This document shows positions 9,362-19,502 of a stretch of 64,000 nt of DNA, piece by piece (position 1 is the stretch's first letter; each line of letters opens with the position of its first letter). The stretch comes from Macropodus opercularis. Its lineage: Eukaryota > Chordata > Actinopteri > Anabantiformes > Osphronemidae. Position numbers and translations under genes: made by a program. Location of the stretch: NCBI GenBank assembly GCA_030770545.1, contig CM061106.1, positions 1,808,001 through 1,872,000 of the forward strand, given 5' to 3'. A model generated the notes under the pieces. That model did not search any database, was not told where the DNA came from, and saw nothing but the letters and a program-made list of their open reading frames with translations.

Positions 9362-9634
9362 ATGCATCATTTCACTCTGTCGCTGTCACCCTCATCATCT
9401 CTTGGATCAAGCCTGGACACTGACGTGGACCCTACCTCAGGCTATGAGACCGACGAATCCGATGTCCAGTCAGCCGCTGGAAGTCAGTCGTTTGTGGAAG
9501 CTTGGACGCCGACTGTTTCTGCCTCTGAAACCGTTGAACTACAGGCCGTCGAGGCTGGTGATGAACTGGACGGAGCGCGGTTCATACTATTTCTGGACAC
9601 GCTGAAAACCTTTCTCAACTTTCATTGTTTTTAA
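9362..9634 (+). CDS. Polinton small accessory ORF, acidic, unknown
   Basis: This 90-residue frame is rich in serine and acidic residues (SLDTDVDPTSGYETDESD) and ends in a short hydrophobic tail, LKTFLNFHCF. AATAAA overlaps or follows the stop (about 9635). Low complexity makes homology unreadable. Its own TATA-like box and poly(A) signal suggest a real transcription unit between accessory gene 2 and the integrase. It could be an acidic regulator, or it could be non-coding. Confidence 0.45.
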   Translation: MHHFTLSLSPSSSLGSSLDTDVDPTSGYETDESDVQSAAGSQSFVEAWTPTVSASETVELQAVEAGDELDGARFILFLDTLKTFLNFHCF

Positions 9635-9715
9635 ATAAATCGTCTACACGCCTACATAAAGCTGGTTTGAGACGATGAGTGGTCAGAGACGCATTTTGCA
9701 GCCCTTCTGTGAACA

Positions 9716-10810
9716 ATGCCTCCGAAAATTGAGAGTTTGATGAAGAAAATCTATTATAATCCAGCGCATCCGGGCAGCTATGGAGGGGTCCATGCTTTAC
9801 ATAAAGCTGTTGAACAAGAGTCTGGTAGAAAAATAAGTCTGAAACAAATCAATCAATTTCTATCAAAACAAGATGCTTATACTCTACATAAACCCGTAAG
9901 GATACATTTCAAAAGAAATAGAGTTTTCGTATCACGGCCTCTTTTCCAGTTTCAAGCTGACTTATGTGATATGCAGGCTTTGTCAACATACAATGATGGA
10001 AACAAATTTTTGCTCACAATTATTGACGTGTTTTCAAAGAAAGTGTACGTGAAGCCTATTATGAGAAAAAGCTCTCGGGATGTGACCGAAGCATTCGCCT
10101 CTATTTTATCAACAAGCGGGGTTCCAAAGTGTGTTCAAACCGATCTAGGTAAAGAATTTTACAATAAACAATTTAAAGTCTTGATGGATAAACATGGAAT
10201 CCGGCTCTTCAGCACTAAAAGCGATTTGAAGGTGTCAGTTATTGAACGTTTCAATAAAACGTTAAAATATAAATTATATCGTTACTTTACCGGTAGAAAC
10301 ACGCTAAGATACACGGATGTTTTAAAACTATTTGTGGATGGTTATAACAATAGTTACCATTCGAGCATAAAAATGCAACCCTCTCAAGTGACTTTTGAAA
10401 ATACATCCCAAGTTTTTCAAAACTTGTACGGGTCGTTTACTTTACGTGACAAAAAAAAATTAAAGTTCAACTTTAAAAGAGATGATCTGGTGAGAATATC
10501 CAAACTGCGAGGGGTATTTGATAAGAAATATACCCAAGGATTTACCGACGAAGTATTTAAAATAGATGAATGTATTCCACGGTTTTCCCCGGTGTACGGA
10601 CTCGTTGATTACGACGGGGAGCCCATAGAGGGCTCGTTCTATGAGGCTGAATTACAGAAAGTAACCGTGGCTGGAAACAAACTCTTTCATGTAGAGAAGA
10701 TCCTGAGTAAACGTAAGATCGATGGAGTGAATTATTCCCTTGTTAAATGGAAAAACTGGCCAGAGAAATTCAACAGTTACGTCAAGAGTAGCGATGTGAA
10801 GTCTATATAA
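9716..10810 (+). CDS. Polinton retrovirus-like integrase with chromodomain
   Basis: This intact 364-residue protein integrates the linear element. The N-terminal part has the Polinton hallmark IYYNPAHPGSYGGV and a zinc-binding-like region up to QDAYTLHKPVR. The RNase H-fold core carries acidic residues D82 (FQADL), D143 (VQTDLGKEF) and E177 (SVIERFNKTLK). The C-terminus (about 322-362, FHVEKILSKRK to VKWKNWP) is a chromodomain that may steer insertion to marked chromatin. The ATG at 9716 is chosen because the Polinton motif starts there; an upstream ATG at 9675 is out of frame. It is the best-preserved core gene of the element. Confidence 0.93.
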   Translation: MPPKIESLMKKIYYNPAHPGSYGGVHALHKAVEQESGRKISLKQINQFLSKQDAYTLHKPVRIHFKRNRVFVSRPLFQFQADLCDMQALSTYNDGNKFLLTIIDVFSKKVYVKPIMRKSSRDVTEAFASILSTSGVPKCVQTDLGKEFYNKQFKVLMDKHGIRLFSTKSDLKVSVIERFNKTLKYKLYRYFTGRNTLRYTDVLKLFVDGYNNSYHSSIKMQPSQVTFENTSQVFQNLYGSFTLRDKKKLKFNFKRDDLVRISKLRGVFDKKYTQGFTDEVFKIDECIPRFSPVYGLVDYDGEPIEGSFYEAELQKVTVAGNKLFHVEKILSKRKIDGVNYSLVKWKNWPEKFNSYVKSSDVKSI

Positions 10811-10852
10811 TGATTAGTACAGACGTCTAAGCTTCCATAACGTTTTCACAAG

Positions 10853-11674
10853 ATGGAGAAGAATGGCTTCTATATCACGCTCCCGTCTAACGCCAGTATG
10901 GACACGTTTAAAGATAATACGGCTTCAAAGTTCCGTATTGATTTAGCGCAATATATAAATTTAATTGGCCCGTGGGAGGTCACTCTGACCGATATTTCTT
11001 TTCCACACACATGGTTGACTGTGCCTTCAGGTAGCCAATTTTTCAAATGGATAGATACGTGGGAACACGGTGTCCCTGAGGATCTTTTAGCTACACCCGT
11101 GCACGAGGAAGGAAAATATAAAGTCAAAGCAATGGGTTATGCATATGGAACGTACGATTCTATTGATGCAGTCGCAGGGACAATAAACACATACTTTCGA
11201 AGTATGAACTTATGAACGTATGAACTATGAACTTAGATGCCAGCGTCTCCTATGACGAACGCAAGCAGGTCTTTGTATGGACAGGCAGCGGCCGCTACAA
11301 ATTAAAGTTTGCGCCACCCATGGCTTACATTCCAGGTTTGGACCCTAACGAGTGGATCTCAGCAGGACCGGGGGCCGATATTCTCCCACCCAGCGGATTT
11401 AAAAGCAGGGTTTTACAACCTGTTTCTTTATTCAGACGTTGTGAAGCATCAGATCGTTGGTGACGGCTTATCACCGCTTGTCCGCTGTATCTCTATTGAG
11501 GGTAAATACGGAGATATTATAACATAATCATTTAATCCTGCTCATTATTTACCTCTTTCAAAAGCCCACATAGAAAGCATATACGTTGAAATTAAGACGG
11601 ACCAGGACGAACTGGTCGAGTTTGGCTTTGGCAAAACTATACTCAAGTTACACTTTAGACCGGTGAAAGCATGA
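10853..11674 (+). pseudogene. Polinton minor capsid (penton-like) protein, broken
   Basis: The first frame (10853-11215) opens with GFYITLPSNASMDTF and WEVTLTDISFPHTW, the signature of the Polinton minor capsid protein that forms capsid vertices. The sequence continues in two other frames (11227-11463 and 11309-11527). It ends after an in-frame stop at 11525-11527 with a recognisable last strand, KTILKLHF, up to 11674. Breaks: a frameshift beside a fourfold TATGAAC repeat at about 11206-11232, a second shift near 11430, and the stop. Its final TGA overlaps the next ATG (ATGA at 11671). The gene is 43 bp after the integrase. Assignment to penton is from motif memory, not a search. Confidence 0.75.
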
Positions 11675-12117
11675 GTCCTCGGGCTTATAAAGCAGACCCC
11701 TACAGATTTGTGAGCTATTACGATAATCAAGTGGGTTCAGGTCTAACAGGGTTCAATGGATCAGCAGCTCAGTACGGACGGGGTATCGAAGCAATCGTCT
11801 CTAAACTGTTCCGTTTTGTCATGCCCTTTATGAAAAGAGGCTTTAACATAGCGAAGCCCCACCTGAGCTCAGCTGTGAAAAACATTGCCACTGACGTGCT
11901 AAGCAGCGCCGTCAACAAGTTCTCGGGTAAACAAAAGCCCGACGCGGACCAAGAAGGGGCAGGTCTAACCGTTTTGGCCAGGAGGTCCAGGAAGCGTCCC
12001 CCTGGCAACCGCGCACAGGGTGTTAAAAAAAACAGGTGTACACAGAAAAAGAGGTCATTTTCCACTGCGGCAGCAAGAGGGAAGAGGTCAAGAGCCAAGA
12101 TAGAGGACATATTTTAA
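11671..12117 (+). CDS. Polinton basic core/virion-maturation-like protein
   Basis: This intact 148-residue frame starts in the ATGA overlap with the penton-like gene. A short N-terminal part with a GSGLTGFNG segment is followed by an amphipathic stretch (FRFVMPFMKRGFNIAK). The tail is very basic (RRSRKRPPGNRAQGVKKNR) with nuclear-localisation-like clusters. Adenoviruses and adintoviruses place similar small processed proteins (pVI or pX-like) next to the capsid genes, where they coat DNA or disrupt membranes. The Gly-Xaa-Gly sites could be maturation-protease sites, but the protease gene is not in the window. Its exact counterpart is uncertain. Confidence 0.6.
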   Translation: MSPRAYKADPYRFVSYYDNQVGSGLTGFNGSAAQYGRGIEAIVSKLFRFVMPFMKRGFNIAKPHLSSAVKNIATDVLSSAVNKFSGKQKPDADQEGAGLTVLARRSRKRPPGNRAQGVKKNRCTQKKRSFSTAAARGKRSRAKIEDIF

Positions 12118-12132
12118 AACAAACAAAAAACC

Positions 12133-13304
12133 ATGGCTCTCGTGCATGAAAAATCAGCCGAATGTGTTATGTCCGAACTGGACCTGTTTTCATGCCCGTA
12201 TTCACAGCTCAGCATCGAAGAACGTCAGTATGTAGAAATATCCCCTGTTTCATCCATAACGCAGCGAGGACCGATTGAATTCTTTATAGCGGCTGAAGGT
12301 GAACGATATCTGAACTTGAACAATACTTTATTGTTTCTAAGGCTGAAAATTACCAATGCAGACGGTACAGATCTGGCTGTCGATGCACCTGTAGGAATTA
12401 TAAACTATCCTCTCAATACAATATTTAGCCAGTGTGATGTCACGTTGGGGGATCGATTGATTTCACAGTCCAGCGCTAATCATCCATACAGGGCCCTAAT
12501 CGAGACTTTATTAAATTATTCACTGGATTCTTTAAAAAAATCAATTCAGCGCAGGCCTCTTTTATCAAGACACAGCGGGGTCCATGGACTCTATCAATTC
12601 TAAAGACGGTGATAATAAGGGCAGTCGCGCAAAGTTCAGTGAACTCTCGAGAGTTTCATCTTCTAGGACCTTTACATGCCGACATCTTTTTCAGCGATCG
12701 ACTGCTTTTAAATTCAGTGTATCTGAAAATAAAAGTGACTCGAGCCAGCGACGCGTTCTGTCTCATGCACGCTGCGTATGCAGACTATCGTCTGCACATC
12801 CTGGGAGCATCTCTGTTTGTGAGGAAGGTGACGGTGTCGCCTGCGGTGCGTATAGGCCACTCCTCAGCTCGGACGAGGGGGAACACTATTTACCCGCTTT
12901 CACGCATTAACGTAAAAACTTGTTCAATACCAGCCAACTCCAGAATATGCACTCAGGAGAATCTTTTTCTAGAAAATTTGCCAAAATATATAATTTTAGC
13001 AATGGTAAATCATGAAGCTTTTACGGGGGTGGGCAATCGAAACCCTTTTGACTTTATACACGCTGATTTGGAGTTCCTGGCTTTGTGTCAGGACGGCCGT
13101 CAAATACCGGGCAAACCCTTTCAGCCTGAATTTCAGAATTCTAAAAACGATTCTAACGTTTCTAAAAATGATTCTGTGGTATCTGATTTTGTTAAACGCT
13201 ATCAAAAATGCGTGACTCGCTGTTCAAGGGATCCTAGAAGACACGGTGTGTGTTCATTAAAAATATTTGCAGAGTGTCATAATATCAAACTGAGAAAATG
13301 TTGA
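12133..13304 (+). pseudogene. Polinton major capsid protein, frameshifted and shortened
   Basis: The frame 12133-12603 opens with VHEKSAECVMSELDLF and contains SITQRGPIEFFI and INYPLNTIFSQCDVTLGDRL, matching the first jelly roll of Polinton capsid proteins. A frameshift near 12580-12605 leads to the 12609-13304 frame (HADIFFSDRLLLNSVYLKIK; EFLALCQDGRQIPGKPFQP; VSDFVKRYQ). After about 13200 the conserved C-terminal part is absent and the frame ends in unrelated residues, so the second jelly roll is incomplete. It is the last plus-strand gene and transcription from the other arm converges on it. The protein would assemble pseudo-hexameric capsomers if intact. Confidence 0.8.
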
Positions 13305-13509
13305 GTGTGTTTCATTGAAATGTTTTAAAAATACTCTGTAAGAATACTCAGACTTTTTCTTTTGATTCATTAAAATAAAAATCTTTTTATTTCAGAAAAA
13401 AAAAAGTGATACACACTTATTATTTATGACAAATTACATTTTCAGCTCTAGGGGAAAACCCAGTCAGACGAACTGAGACGCTTATTTTTTTCCGCTTTCT
13501 CTGCGGTAA
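13305..13509. other. Convergent-gene junction with poly(A) signals
   Basis: This AT-rich spacer has AATAAA (about 13374) after the capsid frame. The piggyBac element begins at 13510. Confidence 0.4.
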
Positions 13510-15929
13510 CCCTTGTATTATGTTGAAAAAAAATCACATTGATTATGTTTTGACCCGCACTGTGTAAAATGACTCAGAACTGCCAAAACCTGGGCTAAAA
13601 CAACAGCAACTTTATTTTCCAATAGATAAATACTTATAAAACAAACATACAATACAATTGCAATCTCCAGAACTATTTGGAAGAACTTTAGTTAAAGTTT
13701 TTCCTTCTTAACAAAATAATTTATTTTTTAACTTCTTAACATTTTCTCAGATTTTCAATGTGCAACATTTTCAATGTTGTTCACATGATGGGCATAATGT
13801 AACTGTGTGCTTCCTGCAGATGTAATTCTTGCATTTCACACAAAAGGTGCTTGTTTTACTGTCCTTTTGGGAGGGACAAACTTGGCATCTCTTCCGTTTC
13901 TTTACACCTGGATCCACTGCATCCATTGCAGTTTGGTTGGATGGCACAAACTTGACCTTTTCAATGACAGCTGCAGCTGCTGGGGACCGAGCTGGCCTGG
14001 CTCGCCTCTGGATCTTAGGGGTGACAAGGCCTTTGCCTAGTTCTTCCAGGAAAAGCCGACGTCGATACAACTTGCCAGCATTCCATAGCTCGTTGATTTC
14101 AGTCCACAGGACATAGGCATTGTAAGCAGGCACATCCACAATGTTATAGAAAATCACCAAGGGCCAACGGGCTGTCTTGCGCTGGCAGATGTATGTTGCT
14201 GTGACTTTATCTAGATTGTCAACTCCTCCTTTGGTGGAGTTGTAGTCCAGGATCATCTGTGGCTTCTTGTCTTCTCTTGTGCTCAGTGATGCATCTTTGT
14301 GCATTGTGCTCATGACAAGAACATTCTTGTTTCTCTTTGGGCAGTATGAAACAACTGTTGCTTTCTCACTGAAAACAAATTTTGAGGAATGCAGAGATCT
14401 TCCCTGCATCTTCAGAATTTCACTGGGAAGTTCTGGCTTATTTTTTCTGATTGTTCCCAACATAGTCAACTTTCTCTTCTGAAGTTCATCTCCAAGGCGG
14501 TAGGATGTGAAGAAGTTGTCACAAGTGATGTTATGACCTTGCAGCCCTTCACTCATCTCCAGCACCACACGGATCCCCTGATTTTTCTCAGGTGCTCCTC
14601 CAGGTAGCTTTCCAGTGTACACTTGCATATTCCATGCATAGCTGGATTTTGCATCACAGGCTGCCCATATTTTGATGTCATACTTGGACGGCTTGCTTGG
14701 CAGATACTGTCGGAAAGGACAGCGACCTCTGAATGGAACAAGGCGCTCATCTACAGTAACATGGTGGCCAGGGTTGTACAACAAAGCTAGCATTTCAACA
14801 TTTCATTTATCCCATACATCTCTGATTGCAGCTAGTTTGTCTCTTTCACATCGACCAGCTCTGGTGTCGCAGTTGTCAAATCGGATCACACGAGATATCA
14901 TGTGAAATGTCTCCAGAGACATTGTTGCTCGAACGATTGGCCTTCCATTCTCTTCATTCCATAGACTTGCAGTTGCTTCTCCCTTTGACCTGTATACTCC
15001 AGCTAATATCAGAATTCCAAAATAAGCATGCAAGTCAGTCTGATCCAGTGGCTTCCATTTCTCTTGAAATACACGTCTCTCCTCCAAGTTAGTCATGTCG
15101 AGTATAATCCTCTCTATCAGTGGGGATATGAAGAGCTCAAATGCTGATTGAATATCATCAACTCGTGTGACGGCAAATCTTGTAGGACCAAGAGTCATTT
15201 TGATGACATTGGAAGATGACAGTCTGCCTCGGCTTTGGTGTGGCGATGTTGACCATTTTATATTACCGTCTTTAGATGTCCATGTCCCCTCTGTGGACGA
15301 TGATTGTTGCGTTCCGTGGTTTTCATCTGCGGCGGAAGACTCCTCTTCCGAATCCTCCTCATCGTAGGAAAATTGGCAGTCAGGATCATCAATAACATTG
15401 TCCTCCGTCTCTGAAAGATCCTCTGTCTCTGATATCTCTTCTTCTTCATCACTATCCCAGTTAAAAATCTCTGATAAAACCTCTTCAGCTGAAAACCTTC
15501 TGGAGCTCATTTTTGGTGTGTTTCTCGAAGAGATGACATGAGAACAGTGACAAGGACAAGGGTGGGAACGTATGTCCCGTACCCACACCTGGGTCTTTGA
15601 GTCTAAATGCCTATTCAGAGGCAGTCAAAATACAATTAACTAGGCAATCAAAACAAAGCACATCAAAGAGACATGGTTAATTTGGATCGGAACAGCTTCT
15701 TACCCACATTAAAGTGTCTGGGTCAAAATGACCCGCAACATCATCTTTGTATAGAAACTCTGCACAGACATTCCAGGACACATCAAAGTGTCCATATTTT
15801 ACACACCAGTTCATGACCCCAGATGAGGAAAAGTCACCAACTTTTATAAAGAAGAAGAAAGGATAACCAGTACTTTGATCAACAAAAAAACTGAAATGGG
15901 TCAAATTGACCCTTAACATAATATAAAGG
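13510..15929. mobile_element. piggyBac transposon (PGBD4-like) inserted in the Polinton
   Basis: The left end reads CCCTTGTATTATGTT and the right end read inward is CCTTTATATTATGTT, a 15-bp inverted pair with two mismatches. The right flank is TTAA (15930-15933), the piggyBac target, and the left flank is GTAA (13506-13509), one base changed. GGGTCA/TGACCC subterminal motifs occur near both ends. One transposase gene fills the interior on the minus strand. Confidence 0.85.
13771..15510 (-). pseudogene. piggyBac transposase, one in-frame stop
   Basis: The likely start is the ATG at 15510 (MSSRRFSAEEVL), followed by the acidic N-terminus usual for PGBD4-like proteins. The DDE-type core is present: TVDERLVPFRGR, ITCDNFFTSY and LDYNSTKGGVDNLD hold the three expected aspartates. 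The C-terminus has a Cys/His zinc-binding domain (CQVC, CVKC, CRKH, CPSC). A TGA at 14800-14802, right after RDVWDK, interrupts the frame, and the same frame continues from 14799 to 13771. About 580 codons, the normal length. The transposase is otherwise well kept, so this is a fairly young loss. It would cut and paste the element at TTAA sites. Confidence 0.9.
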
Positions 15930-15999
15930 TTAAACTTTTCTCATCTTTATCCTTGTTTTCAGGGGTTTTCGTGTCATACGTATGCATTTGACTACGAGC

Positions 16000-16590
16000 T
16001 TATTTATTAGGAATGCAGGATAAAGGTATATTTAATCGTAATAGAGTCTGTAGAAACACATCCCACCCTTTCGGTTTTAGCTCTTTAGAGACCTTAGGCG
16101 TAACATTTAGTCGTTTTATCAAGTCCATAATATGGGATCCTCGAACTACAGACCCGTTAAAAATAAATTCACCCTTGGCGTTCCAACCTACAGGACCCCC
16201 GGACTCTGCAATTTTCTGTAAAATATAGCTGGCGTTCTTTTGAAAACGAGGGGGGACGTTGGATGTGACCTCCTGCATAATTTGATCGGACGATCGGTCA
16301 GGGACCGGTTCAGGCGAGGGTGTAGATTCCTCTTTAGGCAGGCTGAGTGTAATTTCACGAGATTTACCCTTTTTCTGCTTTTCCAGGGTAAGATACCGAT
16401 GTAATAAAATGGTGTATCTTTTCATTTTCTCATCGGGCATCAGATCCTTCTGTTCTAAAACACCTCGCATTTGAGAGTCCAAGTCCACCTCGGCTCTGTC
16501 TCTGATATCTCCGTCTGCATGGGGGTGGGCTCCGGGCAAACGGTTTAGCTGGTTCTGAGATAGGAGATACATTTTTTGGGCTGCCATCAT
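16000..16590 (-). CDS. Polinton conserved protein, 196 aa, function unknown
   Basis: This intact frame from the ATG at 16590 overlaps the stop of the upstream gene in an ATGA. Its N-terminus is polar (MYLLSQNQLNRLPG), its middle is charged with a KKGKSREITLSLPKEE segment, and its C-terminal part (about 115-196) has VGWNAKGEFIFNGSVVRGSHIMDLI and KPKGWDVFLQTLLRLNIP. That C-terminal pattern recurs in Polinton proteins of many animals, but I know no biochemical role. It lies in the minus-strand arm with the ATPase, so a packaging or structural job is plausible. Confidence 0.65.
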   Translation of the reverse strand: MMAAQKMYLLSQNQLNRLPGAHPHADGDIRDRAEVDLDSQMRGVLEQKDLMPDEKMKRYTILLHRYLTLEKQKKGKSREITLSLPKEESTPSPEPVPDRSSDQIMQEVTSNVPPRFQKNASYILQKIAESGGPVGWNAKGEFIFNGSVVRGSHIMDLIKRLNVTPKVSKELKPKGWDVFLQTLLRLNIPLSCIPNK

Positions 16591-16922
16591 CTATTAATCA
16601 GACCCCCCACAAGCTGACCCAGGATCAGTAGTGCTGCTGTGAGAAGCGGTAGCAGGAAGCCCCCCTTTTGAATAAGTCCCTTCTTCTTGCTTAAAGCGGT
16701 CCTTTTATCAGCCAGGGTTCTGAGGTTTTTCTTCTGTCGTTTTAACTTGTTATACTGAGCCGGTGTTAAATTAATATTCCCTTTGAGAAGATTAACGGCC
16801 AGTTCACACACTGTTTTGACCAAGTCTGTGGAACACGCAGACAGAAGCGCCCGACGCTGATGAGGTTTGCTGGACCCTATAACTTTTAAGAGAGGCATAT
16901 TCTTTTTCAATCTATCTGACAT
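16587..16922 (-). CDS. Polinton conserved small protein with C-terminal hydrophobic segment
   Basis: The ATG at 16922 (MSDRLKKNMPLLKVI) is chosen because the conserved block starts there, giving 111 residues. The middle block (RALLSACSTDLVKTVCELAVNLLKG) and a lysine-rich stretch (YNKLKRQKKNLRTLADKR) precede a hydrophobic tail, GGFLLPLLTAALLILGQLVGG. This layout is widespread in Polintons and adintoviruses and is probably a small virion or membrane-active protein. It sits 11 bp after the ATPase stop and shares an ATGA overlap with the next gene. Confidence 0.65.
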   Translation of the reverse strand: MSDRLKKNMPLLKVIGSSKPHQRRALLSACSTDLVKTVCELAVNLLKGNINLTPAQYNKLKRQKKNLRTLADKRTALSKKKGLIQKGGFLLPLLTAALLILGQLVGGLINR

Positions 16923-16933
16923 GGTGTGTCTCT

Positions 16934-17598
16934 CTAGTTCCGCGCAGGAAGATAGACGCAGGTTCTTTCGTCCGGTAACAGATTCGTTCTTAGTCTCAGA
17001 CGTTCTGGGCACTCGGGCGTCAGGTCAACCAATAAGTACCCGTGTGGTTTTCTCGTTGCATCATCATAACTGTCCATAAAATAGGCTTTCTGTCTAGGAA
17101 ATATTTGCTGAGCCAATATGGACGTTTGTAACTTGTCACGTGGATTTTTAAATAAGATGAGATGCGTGCTGTTCAAATTCAAAGTTCGGCTATACTTGCC
17201 CTTATGAAAAATATTTTGAGTCAGGAACATAACAGACATATTTTTATGGTGCCTGTATTGTTGAAGATCTTCACAACCTCGGGACTTTCCAGGGCTTCGA
17301 GTAAGACATCGTCCAGAATGATGAGATGCTTCTGGCCTCTGGGAAACAAGCTTTCATCCTCGAAAGAATTGGGTAGACCTTCCACGAATCTGATTTGTTT
17401 ATTATTCTTTTGCATTTCATCATACATGGGCTGGAATGAACTATAAATCCATACAATATTATCAGGCACACAATTCATGACACTTTTACAATTTTCCAAG
17501 ACATTTTTTACAAAATAAGTTTTTCCTGATCCGCTGGGACCCACAACGAGACATGAAAATGGCACGTTTAGACCCGGGTTAAAATCAATCTCCTCCAT
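16934..17598 (-). pseudogene. Polinton packaging ATPase (A32/FtsK-HerA type), one frameshift
   Basis: From the ATG at 17598 the frame shows a Walker A GPSGSGKT at about residues 20-27 and a Walker B HLIILDDV near residue 96. The 17598-17221 frame ends early and the sequence continues in the 17239-16934 frame. That second part has SVMFLTQNIFHKG, LILFKNPRD and YGYL-like GYLLVDLTPE, the usual C-terminal half. The single frameshift is at about 17221-17240. The enzyme pumps DNA into the capsid in related viruses. It is the first gene of a minus-strand arm of three. Confidence 0.85.
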
Positions 17599-17640
17599 TT
17601 TCAATAACCAAACGGTAAACTTTTACCACACGGTAGCAGA

Positions 17641-18598
17641 CGTCTCTTGTCAAACACCACACGGAACCTTTTCACACTAGAGACGTTTTTTAGAACCAAA
17701 CCCCTTTTTGTTACGCATTATGTTAAGTCTGGGTGATACCCTTTACTTTGAGCTCCACTTTGCTCCCTCGTGTCTGATCTACCGGTCAGAAAAAGTTACA
17801 AGTTATTTATTATACTCTTACAAAGTTGTTGCTGCGTTTTATAGAAATAAGATGTAACATTACTTACTACGCTCGTGCTCTGCCGGTTTTTGCGATACAG
17901 GCTCTACACAAGGACACAATGTTGAGAAAAAAGAAAAGATATTATTATTATTTCACGGTGAAAAGACAAAATATCCCTAACGTACACTTTTTTTTACATA
18001 ATTCTTACAAACGAAACTCACCAATCACATGAGGGTTCTGTTTTGAATCTGTCCTGAATCTGTAAGACAGACCTATTAAGCAAAAATAATGCTTCAGAAT
18101 AGAAAAAATATCCACATATACATTTTAATTTACATTTTACAATAAAAACAACATATAAATTATTGAAACTTACTCGTCTTACGGCTGCAACCACGGGATC
18201 CTTTCTCATAAATGTCCGAAGTTCTCGCTGATATAAATTAGATGCGATTAACATGAGAAATACATTTCTTAAAATCTACAACAGCTTTTCCAATAGTTAC
18301 CAGGTTCCTTATTTATAGGGTTTAGACTAAGACGAGTCTGCTTCTGTGTAGACAGACAACCACAGGAGATTATTAAAATTAGGCAAAAAAAAACCCCACA
18401 AAAATTTAAGAACAGTAAACACTGGGTTTCCAATTTTTTTGTTCAATGGGCCATTAAGCTTAAAAAGAATACCTAAACAAATGCTTAACAGCATATGAAG
18501 ACTCAACATGCGTAACTAAGCATCACAAAAAAAAATTAAAAATAGTTTGACACTGAATGGCAACAGCCGTCACAATATTTGCAAATCAAACAGTATGA
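17641..18598. other. Unassigned region between Polinton and SET/recombinase gene
   Basis: No recognisable gene is here. The first 150 bp could be the upstream region of the ATPase. The right end of the Polinton must lie here or be deleted. I found no inverted copy of the 4880 block. Confidence 0.35.
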
Positions 18599-18850
18599 TT
18601 ATGGCATCTGTTTCTGAGAATTTCTTCTCATAGTTACCCCACGGTTTCTAACAAAGTCCCGTATGTTTTCGACAGTTCTTTGTTCCAGTACTAGGGCTTC
18701 TACCTGCTTGTATTGGTGGCATTCAATTTTACTGGCAAGTTTTCCTTCACTTATATGGCTTTTGAAATGTCGCATCACAGCAGTGACCTCCGCTTTAGAC
18801 CATGGTCTCTTTGGCTTTCTCATAGAGTTTAGTTCTTTAGCAGCATCCTT
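18599..18850 (-). CDS. Terminal exon of the recombinase gene
   Basis: This exon begins after a poly-T/acceptor region at about 18850 and reads KRPWSKAEVTAVMRHFKSHI, then VENIRDFVRNRG, then a basic end. The pattern recurs at the C-terminus of this fish family and resembles a short Myb-like DNA-binding motif. Confidence 0.6.
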   Translation of the reverse strand, partial: KDAAKELNSMRKPKRPWSKAEVTAVMRHFKSHISEGKLASKIECHQYKQVEALVLEQRTVENIRDFVRNRGVTMRRNSQKQMP

Positions 18851-19502
18851 TTTAAAAAAAAAAAAAAAAAAAACAGAACACATTAAAGGCAGGGTAATTA
18901 GGTGTGGGTATGTATTTCACTGCATTGTAGTGTACTTTTACAGTATAGCTTAAATGCTATTTACCTGTGCCTTTGAGTGGCATTAGACTAAATACTGTAA
19001 TTATCGTAATTTTACATTATAGGTTATACGTTTTGCTATATCTTAGTTTAGCATTTTCATTTATACATATTTTTCATTCCAAAATGTTTACATGTTAGTA
19101 ATGTAATCCTATTACTTTTTGTGCTGCAATAGAAAATAAAGGTCCTTTACCTTTAGGGGCAGAGGAAGTATTTTCAGTTGTTGATGACACTGATGTTTCT
19201 GTTAAAAACACAAAAACAAACCACATTATTTTAGTACTGGAAAAATTTGATATAAAATGATACACCATTACCTACCAATATCTCCGTCTTCACCATCCTG
19301 GTCTGTGAGTGTGGAGTCTCTTGGCTCACTAGGTCCACTCCCAGACAATGCTGACGCAGCTGTAGCGTGATCACCAGATTCGTCACTAACATCGTTCTCT
19401 GCGTCACTTACCAAGATTTCACCTGGGTAAACAATATTACAAATACATTCTTATCATAATCACATTTGTTCAACAAGCTAAATATACGATCAGAAGTTAT
19501 TT

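Larger units (their letters stand above)
4880..17640. mobile_element. Degraded Polinton/Maverick (adintovirus-like), right end undefined
   Basis: Six Polinton hallmark or conserved genes occur in a compact layout: chromodomain integrase, penton-like protein, core-like basic protein and double-jelly-roll capsid on the plus strand, and two conserved small genes and an A32-type ATPase on the minus strand. Some adjoining genes share ATGA stop-start overlaps, as in a compact viral genome. The left end is placed at 4880 because the sequence starts AGAGAGAAATAG (Polintons begin with AG) and the same block recurs at 7378. No matching inverted terminal repeat was seen on the right. The protein-primed DNA polymerase and the maturation protease are missing, so part of the right half is deleted. 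Several genes are broken by frameshifts. Confidence 0.85.
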
